From Chondrosia reniformis (taxonomy: Eukaryota > Porifera > Demospongiae > Chondrillida > Chondrillidae), in assembly GCA_947172415.1 (NCBI GenBank), contig OX359202.1, forward strand, positions 4,512,899-4,576,898: 64,000 bases of DNA. The letters are read 5' to 3'. Under the pieces are notes generated by a model. It was not told where the DNA came from and made no database searches. It saw only the letters and a list, made by a program, of their open reading frames with translations. Of the stretch, positions 21,852-32,306 are shown in pieces (within the stretch, counting starts at the first letter, position 1; every line of letters starts with the position of its first letter). Made by a program: the position numbers and the translations under genes.

Positions 21852-22405
21852 TAACATAGCCTTGTTTTGTCGATTTTCGGCCTATTTCGGGATTTTGCTC
21901 CTATACCGATGTATGGGGAAACGAAAAAAACAGTGTCATCCCTACATAGGGAGTACTACCGTTCTCCCTGATAATTAAAACCATTTTGGTTTCGCAATAT
22001 TCGACTGAATATGACGTCATTAAAATGGCGACTTTATTGAGGCCTTTACTCTAGGGCCATGAAAGCCGTCATGCTCAATAATAGCGTTATCGCTCTCGCT
22101 TCTACAAAAGAATACAGCTCGGAAAATATGCAGTAGTTTCGTTTAACAATTAGTCCAAAAGCTTATATAGTTTTTTAGTTATGGCTGACGAAGAAGAAGA
22201 AGAATATGAAGAAGACGAAAAAGGGAATTTTTAAAGTTTATTATTTCGCCAGCGGGACATATTCGCTTGCCTTTAAGGTCTATTTAGAGCATGTAAATTG
22301 TATATTTAGCTATACATAGCCTTGATTTGTCGATTTTCGGGATTTTGCTCCTATACCGATGTATGGGGAAAACAAAAACAAGTATTTCGAGTTTAAAAAT
22401 CTCGT

Positions 22406-22767
22406 GGGGCGCCAGGCGCCCCTAAGTAAACTCGAACTACTTGGCTGGTACAAATTAGATGTCCTAGATGTCCGCTTAACCGATTCCGGTCGACTCTTGT
22501 TCTATGCCGTCAATTTTTCAAGGCCATATCTCGTAGAAAACGCTTTCACGCAAGCTTTACGTTACATAGTATTCGTAAATATGGTTTCTAAATCCTTTTC
22601 GTTTGTTTAATGTTCGACGCTAAGGAAGAGAAAGCTAGTTTTAAGCTAGAAAACGAAAGCCAGCCGAACGTCCGCCATTTTGGTGACAGATATTTACAAG
22701 GTTACGAACAGGAAGCCATACGTTAACCTAATTTCTGAAAACAATATAGGGGCGCCCGCGGCGCCCC
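22406..22767. repeat. 362-bp segment bounded by two GGGGCGCC hairpins
   Basis: 22406-22422 is GGGGCGCC-A-GGCGCCCC and 22749-22767 is GGGGCGCC-CGC-GGCGCCCC. Both are perfect 8-bp-arm hairpins in otherwise AT-rich DNA. The spacing suggests element ends, but no target duplication is obvious. Confidence 0.55.
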
Positions 22768-23073
22768 AAAAACCGTGTCATCCCTACATAAGGAGTACTA
22801 CCGTACTCCCTGATACTACTGCAGCTAGGCCTTTGCGAATCTACACATACATGAGCTAATAATACAGCACTACCAGCAGGGAAGCAATCCTTTCTCTTTG
22901 AGTGCAACACGTGGTGTGCACGTTAGGGCTATAGGTATACAATGTGGAAACGCACAGTATAGCAAATAATTCAATAGATAGATAAACTTAATGCAAATTT
23001 ATTCCAGATTATGCATGGTCCCAGAAATCTGCATCTACAAATACTTACCTGACTGGTTGGACTAGTCTGATAA

Positions 23074-23294
23074 GGTCTGACAACTTACCCTCGACGTTGC
23101 TGAAGAGGCGTGTCCAATTGACCTCAATTAACACGTGCACGTGTTTTATTCTAGTCACCCATACAAGTAACCCATGTGCCTAATTGCATACCTTTCACTA
23201 AATAAGGAAGGTGTTAACCACATATGTGACCGCGGAATTTCCACAGGAATTTTGAGAAATGCTACAGAAAATCGGGGGGTAAGTTATCAGACCC
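23074..23294. repeat. Foldback repeat, 17-bp arms
   Basis: GGTCTGACAACTTACCC (23074-23090) is complemented at 23278-23294 with one mismatch. It lies 225 bp upstream of the WD40 start codon. A direct repeat TACCTGACTGG also flanks the region. Confidence 0.6.
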
Positions 23295-23519
23295 TTTCTG
23301 TCGCGTTGATTGCGCAATGAAAGGGTCTAATTTCATCGGACTAGGTTGGACTGTACCTACCTGACTGGCTGGATCGATTTTCGACGACAAGTTTATTAGA
23401 CCTCAGATCACGAGTATAATTTTGGGCAGTGCGTCTCCATAAATAGTCCAAGTTACGCTCTTGTATATACGTCCGAATAGAGTCCCGTACATTTATTCGG
23501 ACTAATAGCTAGGTACAAA

Positions 23520-26500
23520 ATGGCGTCAGTCAGTAACGTAGGTGCATTGCAATTGGACATTTCCAAGACTAAAAGGTCTTTAGATTCCGTTGCCTCCTGG
23601 GGGATTGCATCAGCTAGACATACATCGGGTGTGGTTTCATCTCGTGAAAGTAGGCAGTATCCTGGTTATTTCGACGTTCCACGTGGGACTGATTTAGTAA
23701 GGTGGGACGTTATATTGAAAGAGCCGGTAAGGTCCTTTCAAGCTCACAGTGACGCAATCTTCTGCATGCGCTCGTCTCCTAATAAGAAGTTTATTGTCAC
23801 TTTGTCCTATGGTGGTGAAATTAAAGTATGGGATACTGACTACCGACTTCTGCACTCGGACGTTACAGACTTTGACTCATTACATCATGTAAGTTAAACC
23901 AGATGTTGTATAGTTCATTCTTGCGTAGCACTGACTGTATATACTAGTTATCTTCTAAATACAACAAGCTGATTGTGTGATGTCGTACTATATGGCCTCT
24001 ATGTATGTATAGTACAGTCGTGTGACCCCTTGTACAATACAGTCATGTGACCATACTGCATGCTCTATATCGTGATATCCTAGCACATGACTGAATAACA
24101 AAAATGCATTGTGTACGTATATAGAATATCCTAGGATTCTTTTAATAATGTCAAAACTTAACTTTTTGACCGGTTGCTGTCAGCCTGAAGAAGATCCTCC
24201 ATGGTCTAAATATCTGCCAAAATGGTTACTATAGGAACTGCATCTCTAGACTCTTAAAAAGTCTAATTATACTAATTATACATGTTTGAATTTGTTTGTT
24301 TCTTCATGTCCTAAGGCAATGTGTATTTACATACTATTATTGTTACTTGGTAATAGTAATAGTAATAATGAGAAAGAGAATAACAGTGTATACAATAATA
24401 ATATGAGAAACTCCCACTTCATTCAATGGTAATTATCCTATTTGAACTTACTAGGTTATAAAGTAATCATCTGTAAGCTATGCAGTTCCTGATGTGTTGC
24501 ATTACATTAAGATATGTACTTACATATAAAATCAATCCCTACTTAACTATGCATTACTTTGTAACAGTAGTGGCGACCTCCTGCACACAGGAGACAGCTG
24601 TATTATTTGATTGATCTCTTCTTTCAGCTGTCCTGGTCCAAAGACAGTGGCACTATTGCTATTGTGAGCAATGGCTTTCAATCAGCAGTGGCTGTTTACA
24701 GTGTGAGAGATGATGGCAAGGGATTGAGGCTGGAATGGATGGATAAAGCTGGCCAAGCTTCAGGTAGATATTGGAAGGATGCTCATGCCAGCCAAGAAGG
24801 AGATTCAAATAGACCAAAAGATGGCCACAGTATCAGTCGCTTTGACGACACACCTCTGTCAGCTGCTTTTGAGACCTGTGAGGTACTCCCTTCTGGGGGC
24901 GTGGTTGTGACTGAGAATTGTCCGGATGCACGTGCCAATCTACTGCATCTCTACTCATTATCAGGAAAGCACCAAAAAGTAGGCAAAATGGTACCATTTG
25001 GCACAGCAACTGGAGAAAATAGTAATATTAGAGCCCAATAGAACTATGTATAAATACATTGGGCATGTCAATTTGAATGTATAATTTCCCTGACGTGTCT
25101 GTGATGAATCAAATATATATCTAAGTCAGCTTCAGTCTAGTATTATATATTGGCTATAGTCCTCGCCTATGAGCTCTAACTGTTTTTATTTCATTGCCGT
25201 GACATTTGGGCAGCACAGGGTGGATATACATGGCTAAATAGGATAAGAAAAATGAGATTTGCTTCACTTCTTGTATATTTTATGCTGTATATTCCTCTAA
25301 TTGAGCAATTCAAGCTCTATATCTATCAACCAATCAATCAGTCATTATTAAAGTGCACCACACCATAAGGTGCTAGGACACAGAAAAAGGGTTCAATGTA
25401 GCACCAGTACAGGATCAAATGTCAGGTTTCAAAAGGTATGATAGTATGTATAAAACTGGAGAGGGGCTGTTAAAATCTATATTAGCACATACTTGAGCAC
25501 CCTTTGAAACCTGGCTGTTCAAGAAGTTTCCATGCTATTTATGAAACCTGAAATTTGATCCTGTGTAGCAGTGTCAGAAAACATACATAAAAATGAAGAA
25601 ACTCTTAAACCATAATACATAATGACTAGTGCATGACACGGCATTATATGCGTACATATTTAATAGAATAGATGATGCCCACCCCAATATCAAATTGTTG
25701 CCATGGCAATGGGGTATACATTAATATGATGTTTCTTCTTGTATAGATATCTGTATATAGTGTATACGTAGCTATATTTCTGGGTTGTATTGTAGTCTGT
25801 GGAGCTGATGCCTGTTTTGGCTGCAAAGCATTTGGATGTTACTCTGTTGATGGTTGCTCATGATGGGAGAGTTGTTGTGGGACTTCAGAATGGACACTTT
25901 ATGGTCTTCAGTAGCCATGAGATGCAGACTGTATCACAATTTACCACTGTAAGCCTGTTCAGATGCGATTAGACCATACTATGAGGATAGAATCACCACC
26001 AGTCACCTGGCACTTATGTTGTCAAGGAATTTATTGACATTCTACACTGCTACCATTTCTTTTTTAACTGTGACTGATTATCTGAGGTGGTTGACAATAG
26101 CCACAGAATGTTGACTGAATTACATGCATTGCCAACGTGTGCCGTCCCTTTTCGTATGGATAGTTTATGTTTCGTCAGACTAATGGCTTCTAGAAGCAGT
26201 ATTATACTTTTGCTCCACTGGTCCAGACAGCTGTTTCTGGGAATACCACCCTTCATCAGTGACCCTGGAAGTCTTTCTGGAAGTTCTTTGAATCCTTAGA
26301 TCCTGTATATATCTGCAAAACCCTTTTTAGTTGCTAATCTCTGTAGGTTTCTGTATGGGCAAAGTATATAATCAGTGTTCAACTCTAACATACTAAGTAT
26401 GTGTATACCTCCTTGTATTATCTATATGTTACCTCCAAATAAAGAGAGATCACATGCCTACATGTCTGCTCTCCCAGGGTTATACTGCTAGAGCTTGTAT

Positions 26501-28184
26501 GTGGGATAATGACCTCTTACTCTTTCCGACTGATACTGGAAGGTTGGTTTGGTGGAACTTGGATGGTCAGTGTGTCAAGGAGATAAAGGTCTTGGAACAG
26601 GACTACTTTGTACACATCGCATGGGATGAGCTGGGCAAAAGTCTGTTTGTTTGCGGATTCAGTACACTTAATCATGTTACGCTAACCAGAAGTGCACCTG
26701 ATGGTAAGGAATTTACAGTACGTATGAATCATCTAAATCACCATTTCCCGACATTGTTATCAATCACACGAGAGGCCAAGGAAACATAATGCAAAAGACT
26801 TGAAACTTAGAGCAAGGTTGCCATATATGGCTTTGGATGAGGATACAATTAAATTTACTGTATTTTGTATGCATGTTTACATATTTGTTTGTATGTTTGC
26901 ATGTGTGTACATATTTGTTTGTTTGTTTGTTTGTATGTGTGTACATATTTGTTTGTTTGTTTGTATGTGTGTACATATTTGTTTGTATGTTTGCATGTGT
27001 GTACATATTTGTTTGTTTGTTTGTTTGTATGTGTGTACATATTTGTTTGTTTGTATGTGTGTACATATTTGTTTGTTTGTATGTGTGTACATATTTGTTT
27101 GTATGTTTGCATGTGTGTACATATTTGTTTGTTTGTTTGTTTGTATGTGTGTACATATTTGTTTGTATGTTTGCATGTGTGTACATATTTGTTTGTATGT
27201 TTGCATGTGTGTACATATTTGTTTGTATGTTTGCATGTGTGTACATATTTGTTTGTATGTTTGCATGTGTGTACATATTTGTTTGTATGTGTGTATGTGT
27301 GCATGTATAATAGTTTGTGTGTGTCACTTGTAATCTTTAAATTTATGTAGGTGCCGTGCAGGATGCAAAAATATCAGTGTTCCATAACAATGGAGTGGAT
27401 ATAGAAGGGGTATGCAGGGGATTTCAAATATCATGCTGTGGAGTGGAGTTTTCCCCGTCATCTCAGAATGTAGCAGTCGGTGACTTGGCAGGCAACTTGT
27501 GGGTCTGCTCAATTAAGGACAACATACCTGTTGCCTCAGTTAATGTTGGCATGTCTGTGAGGTGCTTAGTGTGGCTGAATGACACCACTGTCATTGTTGG
27601 CACTTTGGATGGTCTTGTTCAAAGTTGGAACTATACCAGTAATGACAAACCAGTTCTCCTACAACACTTGGAAGGGAGTGTTATACACATGAGATGGGCT
27701 AATCATAGCAAGGCAAGATACTACTGCTTTAAGGAAGGCAATATTGTATATAAATTGTATTTGGAATGTTTATATCTTTAACCTGTATTGACTCACAAAA
27801 GGTCAAAAAGAAGACAAAGATTCCCAGGGTCACTGATGAAGGGTAAAATTCCAAGAACAGCTATCTGGACCATTGAAAAATAAAAGAAGTAGAAGACGAA
27901 AACTCTTGTATCCTCATCCAAAGCTCTCACTAGTTTAGTTCCTTATTAGGCATTTACTCTAAAGTACAAGCATGTGAGAAAAATGGTGTATTAGATTATT
28001 GTATGGCACCAAATTTTTGAGGAGCACAAGTTTCACGTTTTTCACAGATGAGTTTTCAAATGTGAAAATTGCACTCCGTGAAATTTTGCTATTTGTCTTC
28101 TTACACATGATAGCCATACACCATTGCATCCATGTTGAAGCTTTTGCTTGTCATCTCTAGACTACACTATATCTGTCTCTCTGT

Positions 28185-28218
<34 letters not shown>

Positions 28219-28224
28219 CTATCC

Positions 28225-28289
<65 letters not shown>

Positions 28290-31200
28290 CTAATTTGCCA
28301 GCTGCTGGGTGTAGGGACCTCGCATGGTGTTTTGGTTGTTTGTGATTGTTCTTCTGGAGTGCTTAAAGTGCTGACCAAATTCACAGCCCATGAGCCTCAG
28401 AAAGGGAAACAAGACCCCTTATTTGGCCAGTTAGGAAAACAGTAAACCATTGGATGTGACGTTTGACACTGCATGTGACATGTGACACTGCATGTGACGT
28501 GTGACACTGCATGTAACGTGTGACACTGCATGTGACGTGTGACACTACATGTGACGTGTGACGCTGCATGTGAAGTGTGACGCTGCATGTGAAGTGTGAC
28601 ACTGCATGTGACATGTGACACTGCATGTGACGTGTGATACTGCATGTGACATGTGACACTGCATGTGACGTGTGATGCTGCATGTGAAGTGGTTGTCTAG
28701 AATTGGAAGTTCTCATTAGGTAGCAGATGACATATGTATTAGTTATAACACCCCCATTTCGAGATGTCACTGATTGATAAACACTCGCTACTCAGGCGCT
28801 TCATCCCCTCATGCCTCATGCTTATATATCAGCAACAGGGGGTGTTATCATAGAGTACGGTAGTACTCTATAAGTAGGGATGGCCGAAAAAAACATGGCC
28901 GCCCTATTCAATGTATTATCAATTAACACCTCATAAATCAACAACGTTCAGATTTTCGGTTGCATTTGTGTGTTTGCAGTCGTTTTTGCATGCTTTTCTA
29001 AACGCCAAAACATGTTACGATGCTCTACAACCTTCGCAAAGTGGTTAAACCGAAATAGGCCAAATTCTGCAATTCCTCATTTTTTCTTCTTCTTCTTCTT
29101 CTTTTTTCAAATGAGCTAGCGCTAACATGCGAACTTACGCAGGTACATACAAATACTAAATCGTCATGAATGTTTCCGAACTAGGGAATAGGCTACCCTA
29201 GATTTCAACGCGCTCCAACCGAAGCGTGTTAATTTTGAAAGTGCCCAATTTAGGGCCTCTTTGAACGCCATTTTTTAATTAAGTTTCAAATTCTCTGTAT
29301 ATAAAATAAGTAACCCGAATGAGTAATATTTGTGGTACTGCCGTTACCCGCGATCGAATTTCTTAGTCGCTTTGCAGGGCCTATATACAGTCGTATTCTT
29401 AACGATTATGGACCCTTTAATATCCTAAACTGAATGTTAAAGAACGGTAGAAAACATCTTATCAAATTTGGGATCTTTTCGGACGCCATTTTTTAATTTA
29501 GAGCTCTCTATTATATCGTCTATTCTGCTACTTTATTTCGAGTTTTCGCCAAGAAAACTTTTAAAACAAATATTAACAAGAAAAAAGGAGCAATACAAGT
29601 TAAATAAAAACATTCAAAAATGAAGTTAAAAGTAGGGATGGCACTATAACAGTGATTGGCACATCTAGAAAAAATAACGAAACAAGAAAGTGATCATATG
29701 GTAAGGCTAACATTGCAGAAGTGGCATAACTATACACATCACTTCTATGTTTGGGCGCATCGATCCCTACTTCTAGTATATCCATGATGCGCCCAAACAT
29801 AGAAGTGATGTGTATAGTTATGCCACTTCTGCAATGTTAGCCTTACCATATGATCACTTTCTTGTTTCGTTACTTTTTCTAGATGTGCCAATCACTGTTA
29901 TAGTGCCATCCCTACTTTTAACTTCATTTTTGAATGTTTTTATTTAACTTTATATATATAAGTGATTTATTTGCTGATCAAAGGGATAGAAAGGTGTGAC
30001 GATTGGTTTTGCTAGTGTTGCTAAGTTATGTTTGAATCGAGCTGAAGTACGTATGTGTGTGTTATTGCTATTGATTGAATCATACTGAACCAGATACAAT
30101 TGCTTTCCAATAAGATACAATTGCTCTCCAATAAGATATAATCGCGGTCTGAAGTGTCACCTCTCACAACAAGTAGCAATTTTATAGTCACTCAATAAAC
30201 ATAGCAACCACCTAGGCTAGCAACAGCAAATAAGTTGAATACTTTGCTCTTTGGAATAAAACATTTGTGATTGAATAGCAGATACAGTTTAGCTGTGAAT
30301 CATTTGCAAGACAACTGGGTTTTTTAAATGTGATATTCTGGCTTTATGTAGAGCTGAAATATGGAGCCTTTGCTGGAGTCCTGATGATCACATGTTAATC
30401 ACATGCTCTGAAGATCAAACATGTAAAGTATGGAAGAGCAATACATGGCAACTGTGAGTGTATCAGAATACATAATGTGTAATGTAAACTTACCATTCCT
30501 CCTTTGTAGTGTCACTGTATTGAGAGGACATAAAATGGCTGTCACATGCGTAGATTGGAAGATGCATGATGACAGGAACACCATTGCGACATGTTCTGAT
30601 GACCAGGTATTGTTTACTATGCCATGTATTGTGACATGTTCTGATGACCAGGTATTGTTTACTATGCCATGTATTGTGACATGTTCTGATGACCAGGTAT
30701 TGTTTACTATGCCATGTATTGCGACATGTTCTGATGACCAGGTATTGTTTACTATGCCATGTATTGTGACATGTTCTGATGACCAGGTATTGTTTACTAT
30801 GCCATGTATTGTGATATGTTCTGATGACCAGGTATTGTTTACTATGCCATGTATTGTGACATGTTCTGATGACCAGGTATTGTTTACTATGCCATGTATT
30901 GTGACATGTTCTGATGACCTGGTATTGTTTACTATGCCATGAAAAATCTAAGATACCATTTTCCTACATGCTATGCCTATTCTGTAAAAGAGCCTATGGG
31001 GGAACTAAACCTGAAGAGAGCTTTGGATGAAGATACAGGAGTCTTTTCTTCCTTCTTTTCCCTTCTTTCATCTTCTTCTCCACTGGGTCAGACAGCCGTT
31101 TCTGGAAATTCCACCCTTCATCAGTGATCCTGGGAGTCTTTGTCTTTTTCTTTATCTTGATCTTCTGTGAATCCTTGGCCGTGTATTGTGACATGTTCTG

Positions 31201-32175
31201 ATGACCAGGTATTGTTTACCTGTTTACTATGCCGTGCACTGGTCTTACTACCTCTCTTTCATGTAAACAACCCACTGTACAGCTAGTCAAGAAAGAAAAG
31301 GCTAAGGAAGATACACTACCAAATTGTAATAATGACATTGAGTTTCTATCAATAGCCTTTACCAATTGGCTACTGATTGTGGTATGTGGCATGCCTTTAG
31401 GAATATTGAATGGAGAGTAATTAAGGTATATTTCAATATACACACTAGTCAATCATGTAGTAATGGAGATGGCAATAACAAAAATACTTTGGGATAGGCT
31501 ATCGTTAAGAATCGTACAAGGATTATCAGCGCTTACAAGCAGTCTATCTTTGAGCCTTATAGAAAACGATTGAGAACATCCACGTAAAACGACATAGAGG
31601 AAACGCTCTTGAACTGAATTATGATTTCTGTTAAGATGAAATGTTTTAGTAGTCCCAGCCATTTCATCTTAACAGGGTTCAACTGTATTTCAATATGACT
31701 GATTAGAAATGGATCTTGAGCTCAATTGAGATTTTGCTTGGAATGTAAATAGTGTTGTTTAGGTTATAAAGTATTCATACCACAATATAACCTACAAAAT
31801 GTACTCATCTCAATTTGCCCTGGTGAATGCACATGGTTTCTATTAATGTAGACTATTCGCCTGATCAGTGGAAGGACTTTTGAGTTGCTTCATGTACTAA
31901 GTACCAAGGATGTCCACGGATGGCACACACTGACCTATCTTGCATTCCATCCAGCACCCGACAACTGGGAGCTGTCATGTGCCACGCAGAATGGGCATCT
32001 CTTAATATGGGACACCTCGACATCCAAATATGAACAAGTAGCTCGAGGCAAGATGAATTGTGGTTCCATAGAAGGACTCAGATGGGAACCCAGTAACTGT
32101 TGGATAGCATTATGTGGGGCAGATTGTGTGGTCCATGTAATTAACGTAACAAACCAAGGAAAAGCCATTAATTAA
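23520..32175 (+). CDS. WD40-repeat protein, nine exons, 707 aa
   Basis: Exons: 23520-23888, 24628-24978, 25796-25948, 26478-26703, 27351-27712, 28302-28441, 30352-30453, 30510-30606, 31852-32175 (TAA). All phases agree. Several WD40 blades are visible: HSDAIFCMRSSPNKKFIVTL...IKVWD; AEIWSLCWSPDDHMLITCSE...CKVW; RGHKMAVTCVDW...IATCSDDQTIRL; LTYLAFHP...LLIWD. It probably forms a beta-propeller scaffold. There is no signal peptide or membrane segment. Intron 5 uses a GC donor (AAG/GCAAGA). The donor of exon 8 lies in a 45-bp tandem array. The gene ends 131 bp before an NLR start codon. It does not match IFT80 or another family that I can name. Confidence 0.83.
25390..25570. repeat. Foldback repeat family F1, copy 2
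   Basis: The left end AGGATCAAATGTCAGGTTTCA is complemented by TGAAACCTGAAATTTGATCCT at the right. It lies in WD40 intron 2. Same family as 6710-6930. Confidence 0.65.
26195..26305 (-). repeat. R240 dispersed repeat, partial copy
   Basis: Contains the conserved middle GACAGCTGTTTCTGGGAAT.CCACCCTTCATCAGTGACCCTGG, in WD40 intron 3. On the minus strand GGGTCA precedes CTGATGA. Confidence 0.6.
26865..27315. repeat. Minisatellite of CATATTTGTTTG / CATGTGTGTA units
   Basis: About 450 bp built from 22-38 bp variants of ACATATTTGTTTGTATGTTTGCATGTGTGT. It lies in WD40 intron 4 just before exon 5. All reading frames through it are repeat artefacts (ICLYVCMCVH repeats). Confidence 0.9.
27789..27995 (+). 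repeat. R240 dispersed repeat, decayed plus-strand copy
   Basis: Starts near CAAAAGGTCAAAAAGAAGAC. GGGTCA (27827-27832) directly precedes CTGATGA (27833-27839), then GGG. The GAAAC box has decayed to GAACA. It lies in WD40 intron 5. Confidence 0.6.
28175..28287. repeat. (ATCT)n microsatellite
   Basis: About 25 tandem ATCT units after a short (TC)n run, ending 15 bp before the acceptor of WD40 exon 6, where it forms part of the pyrimidine tract. Confidence 0.95.
28455..28690. repeat. 19-bp minisatellite, ~12 copies
   Basis: Unit close to GTGTGACACTGCATGTGAC, starting ~15 bp after the donor of WD40 exon 6. The long minus-strand frames through it are artefacts, since 3 x 19 keeps frames open. 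Confidence 0.9.
28851..28945 (+). repeat. TAGGGATG-hairpin repeat family, copy
   Basis: The hairpin TAGAGTAC-GGTA-GTACTCTA (28851-28870) is followed by AAGTAGGGATGGCCGAAAAA and ACATGGCCGCCCTATTCAAT. The same arrangement is at 49549-49640 and 63028-63110. Confidence 0.75.
29603..29945. repeat. Large near-perfect palindrome with TAGGGATGGCAC termini (hAT-like foldback)
   Basis: The left arm (AATAAAAACATTCAAAAATG ... AAGTAGGGATGGCACTATAA) is complemented across the whole length by the right arm ending at ~29945. The centre is at ~29775 (GATGCGCCC / GGGCGCATC). 63283-63582 is a relative. It lies in WD40 intron 6. Confidence 0.85.
30586..30941 (+). repeat. 45-bp minisatellite that duplicates an exon end and its splice donor (8 copies)
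   Basis: Copies start at 30586, 30631, 30676, 30721, 30766, 30811, 30856 and 30901. Each holds ACATGTTCTGATGACCAG, the end of WD40 exon 8 (ATCSDDQ), followed by GTATTG, the donor. The frame stays open through the array. A ninth, isolated unit lies at about 31187-31232, separated by an R240 insertion. Confidence 0.93.
30942..31178 (-). repeat. R240 dispersed repeat inserted in the 45-bp array
   Basis: Runs from AAAAATCTAAGATACCATTT to TCTTCTGTGAATCCTTGG and splits the splice-donor minisatellite. Nearly identical to 52938-53177. The minus strand carries the full hammerhead-like core. Confidence 0.8.
31628..31675. repeat. 48-bp hairpin, 16-bp perfect arms
   Basis: CTGTTAAGATGAAATG and its complement CATTTCATCTTAACAG enclose 16 bp; GGTTCAACTG follows. 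This resembles a Tigger/pogo terminus. In WD40 intron 8. Confidence 0.6.
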
Positions 32176-32306
32176 ATTCTATTTAATGAGATAAATGATA
32201 TGAAAACAGATCTAGATGTAAGTTGTAGCATGGGCTGTACTACGTAGGAGGTTGGGAAATTCATTGTTACGCAACTGTAGGGTAGGTCTTACGTCACGCG
32301 ATCCAA

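Larger units (their letters stand above)
19000..21858. mobile_element. hAT-like transposon with ~480-bp terminal inverted repeats
   Basis: The left arm 19007-19488 is the near-perfect reverse complement of 21368-21851. The outer ends read TAGGGGTGACAACG on both sides. ACATAGC flanks the left end and ACATAGCC the right, a 7-8 bp target duplication. TAGGG(G)TG ends and ~8-bp duplications fit hAT transposons. The uninterrupted site is visible at ~22309-22322 in a related repeat (ATACATAGCCTTG). The interior holds a spliced ORF with a 2A-like motif, not a recognisable hAT transposase. Confidence 0.75.
21852..23519. other. Non-coding repeat island upstream of the WD40 gene
   Basis: Contains terminal hairpins of the TAGGGATG family at 21948-21969 and 22791-22811 (minus orientation), a second copy of the CGTCATTAAAATGGCG repeat (21985-22300), two GC-rich hairpins (22406-22422 and 22749-22767) and an inverted repeat at 23074-23090 / 23278-23294. 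No supported gene. The last ~200 bp probably hold the WD40 promoter. Confidence 0.6.

Noticed and set aside
26764-27350. Several long overlapping ORFs on both strands (ICLFVCMCVH / HTYKQTNMYTH repeats)
   Set aside because: They are translations of a TTTG/GTGT minisatellite in an intron; open frames in most phases are expected from the repeat.
28455-28690. CRISPR-like array
   Set aside because: Units are contiguous without unique spacers and the DNA is eukaryotic.
28381-28770. Minus-strand ORFs with HAVSHVTCSVT repeats
   Set aside because: Produced by the 19-bp minisatellite, whose three-unit period keeps frames open.
23520-32175. Identification of the WD40 gene as IFT80 or another named WD protein
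   Set aside because: Blade sequences and exon order did not match IFT80 as I know it; left unnamed.
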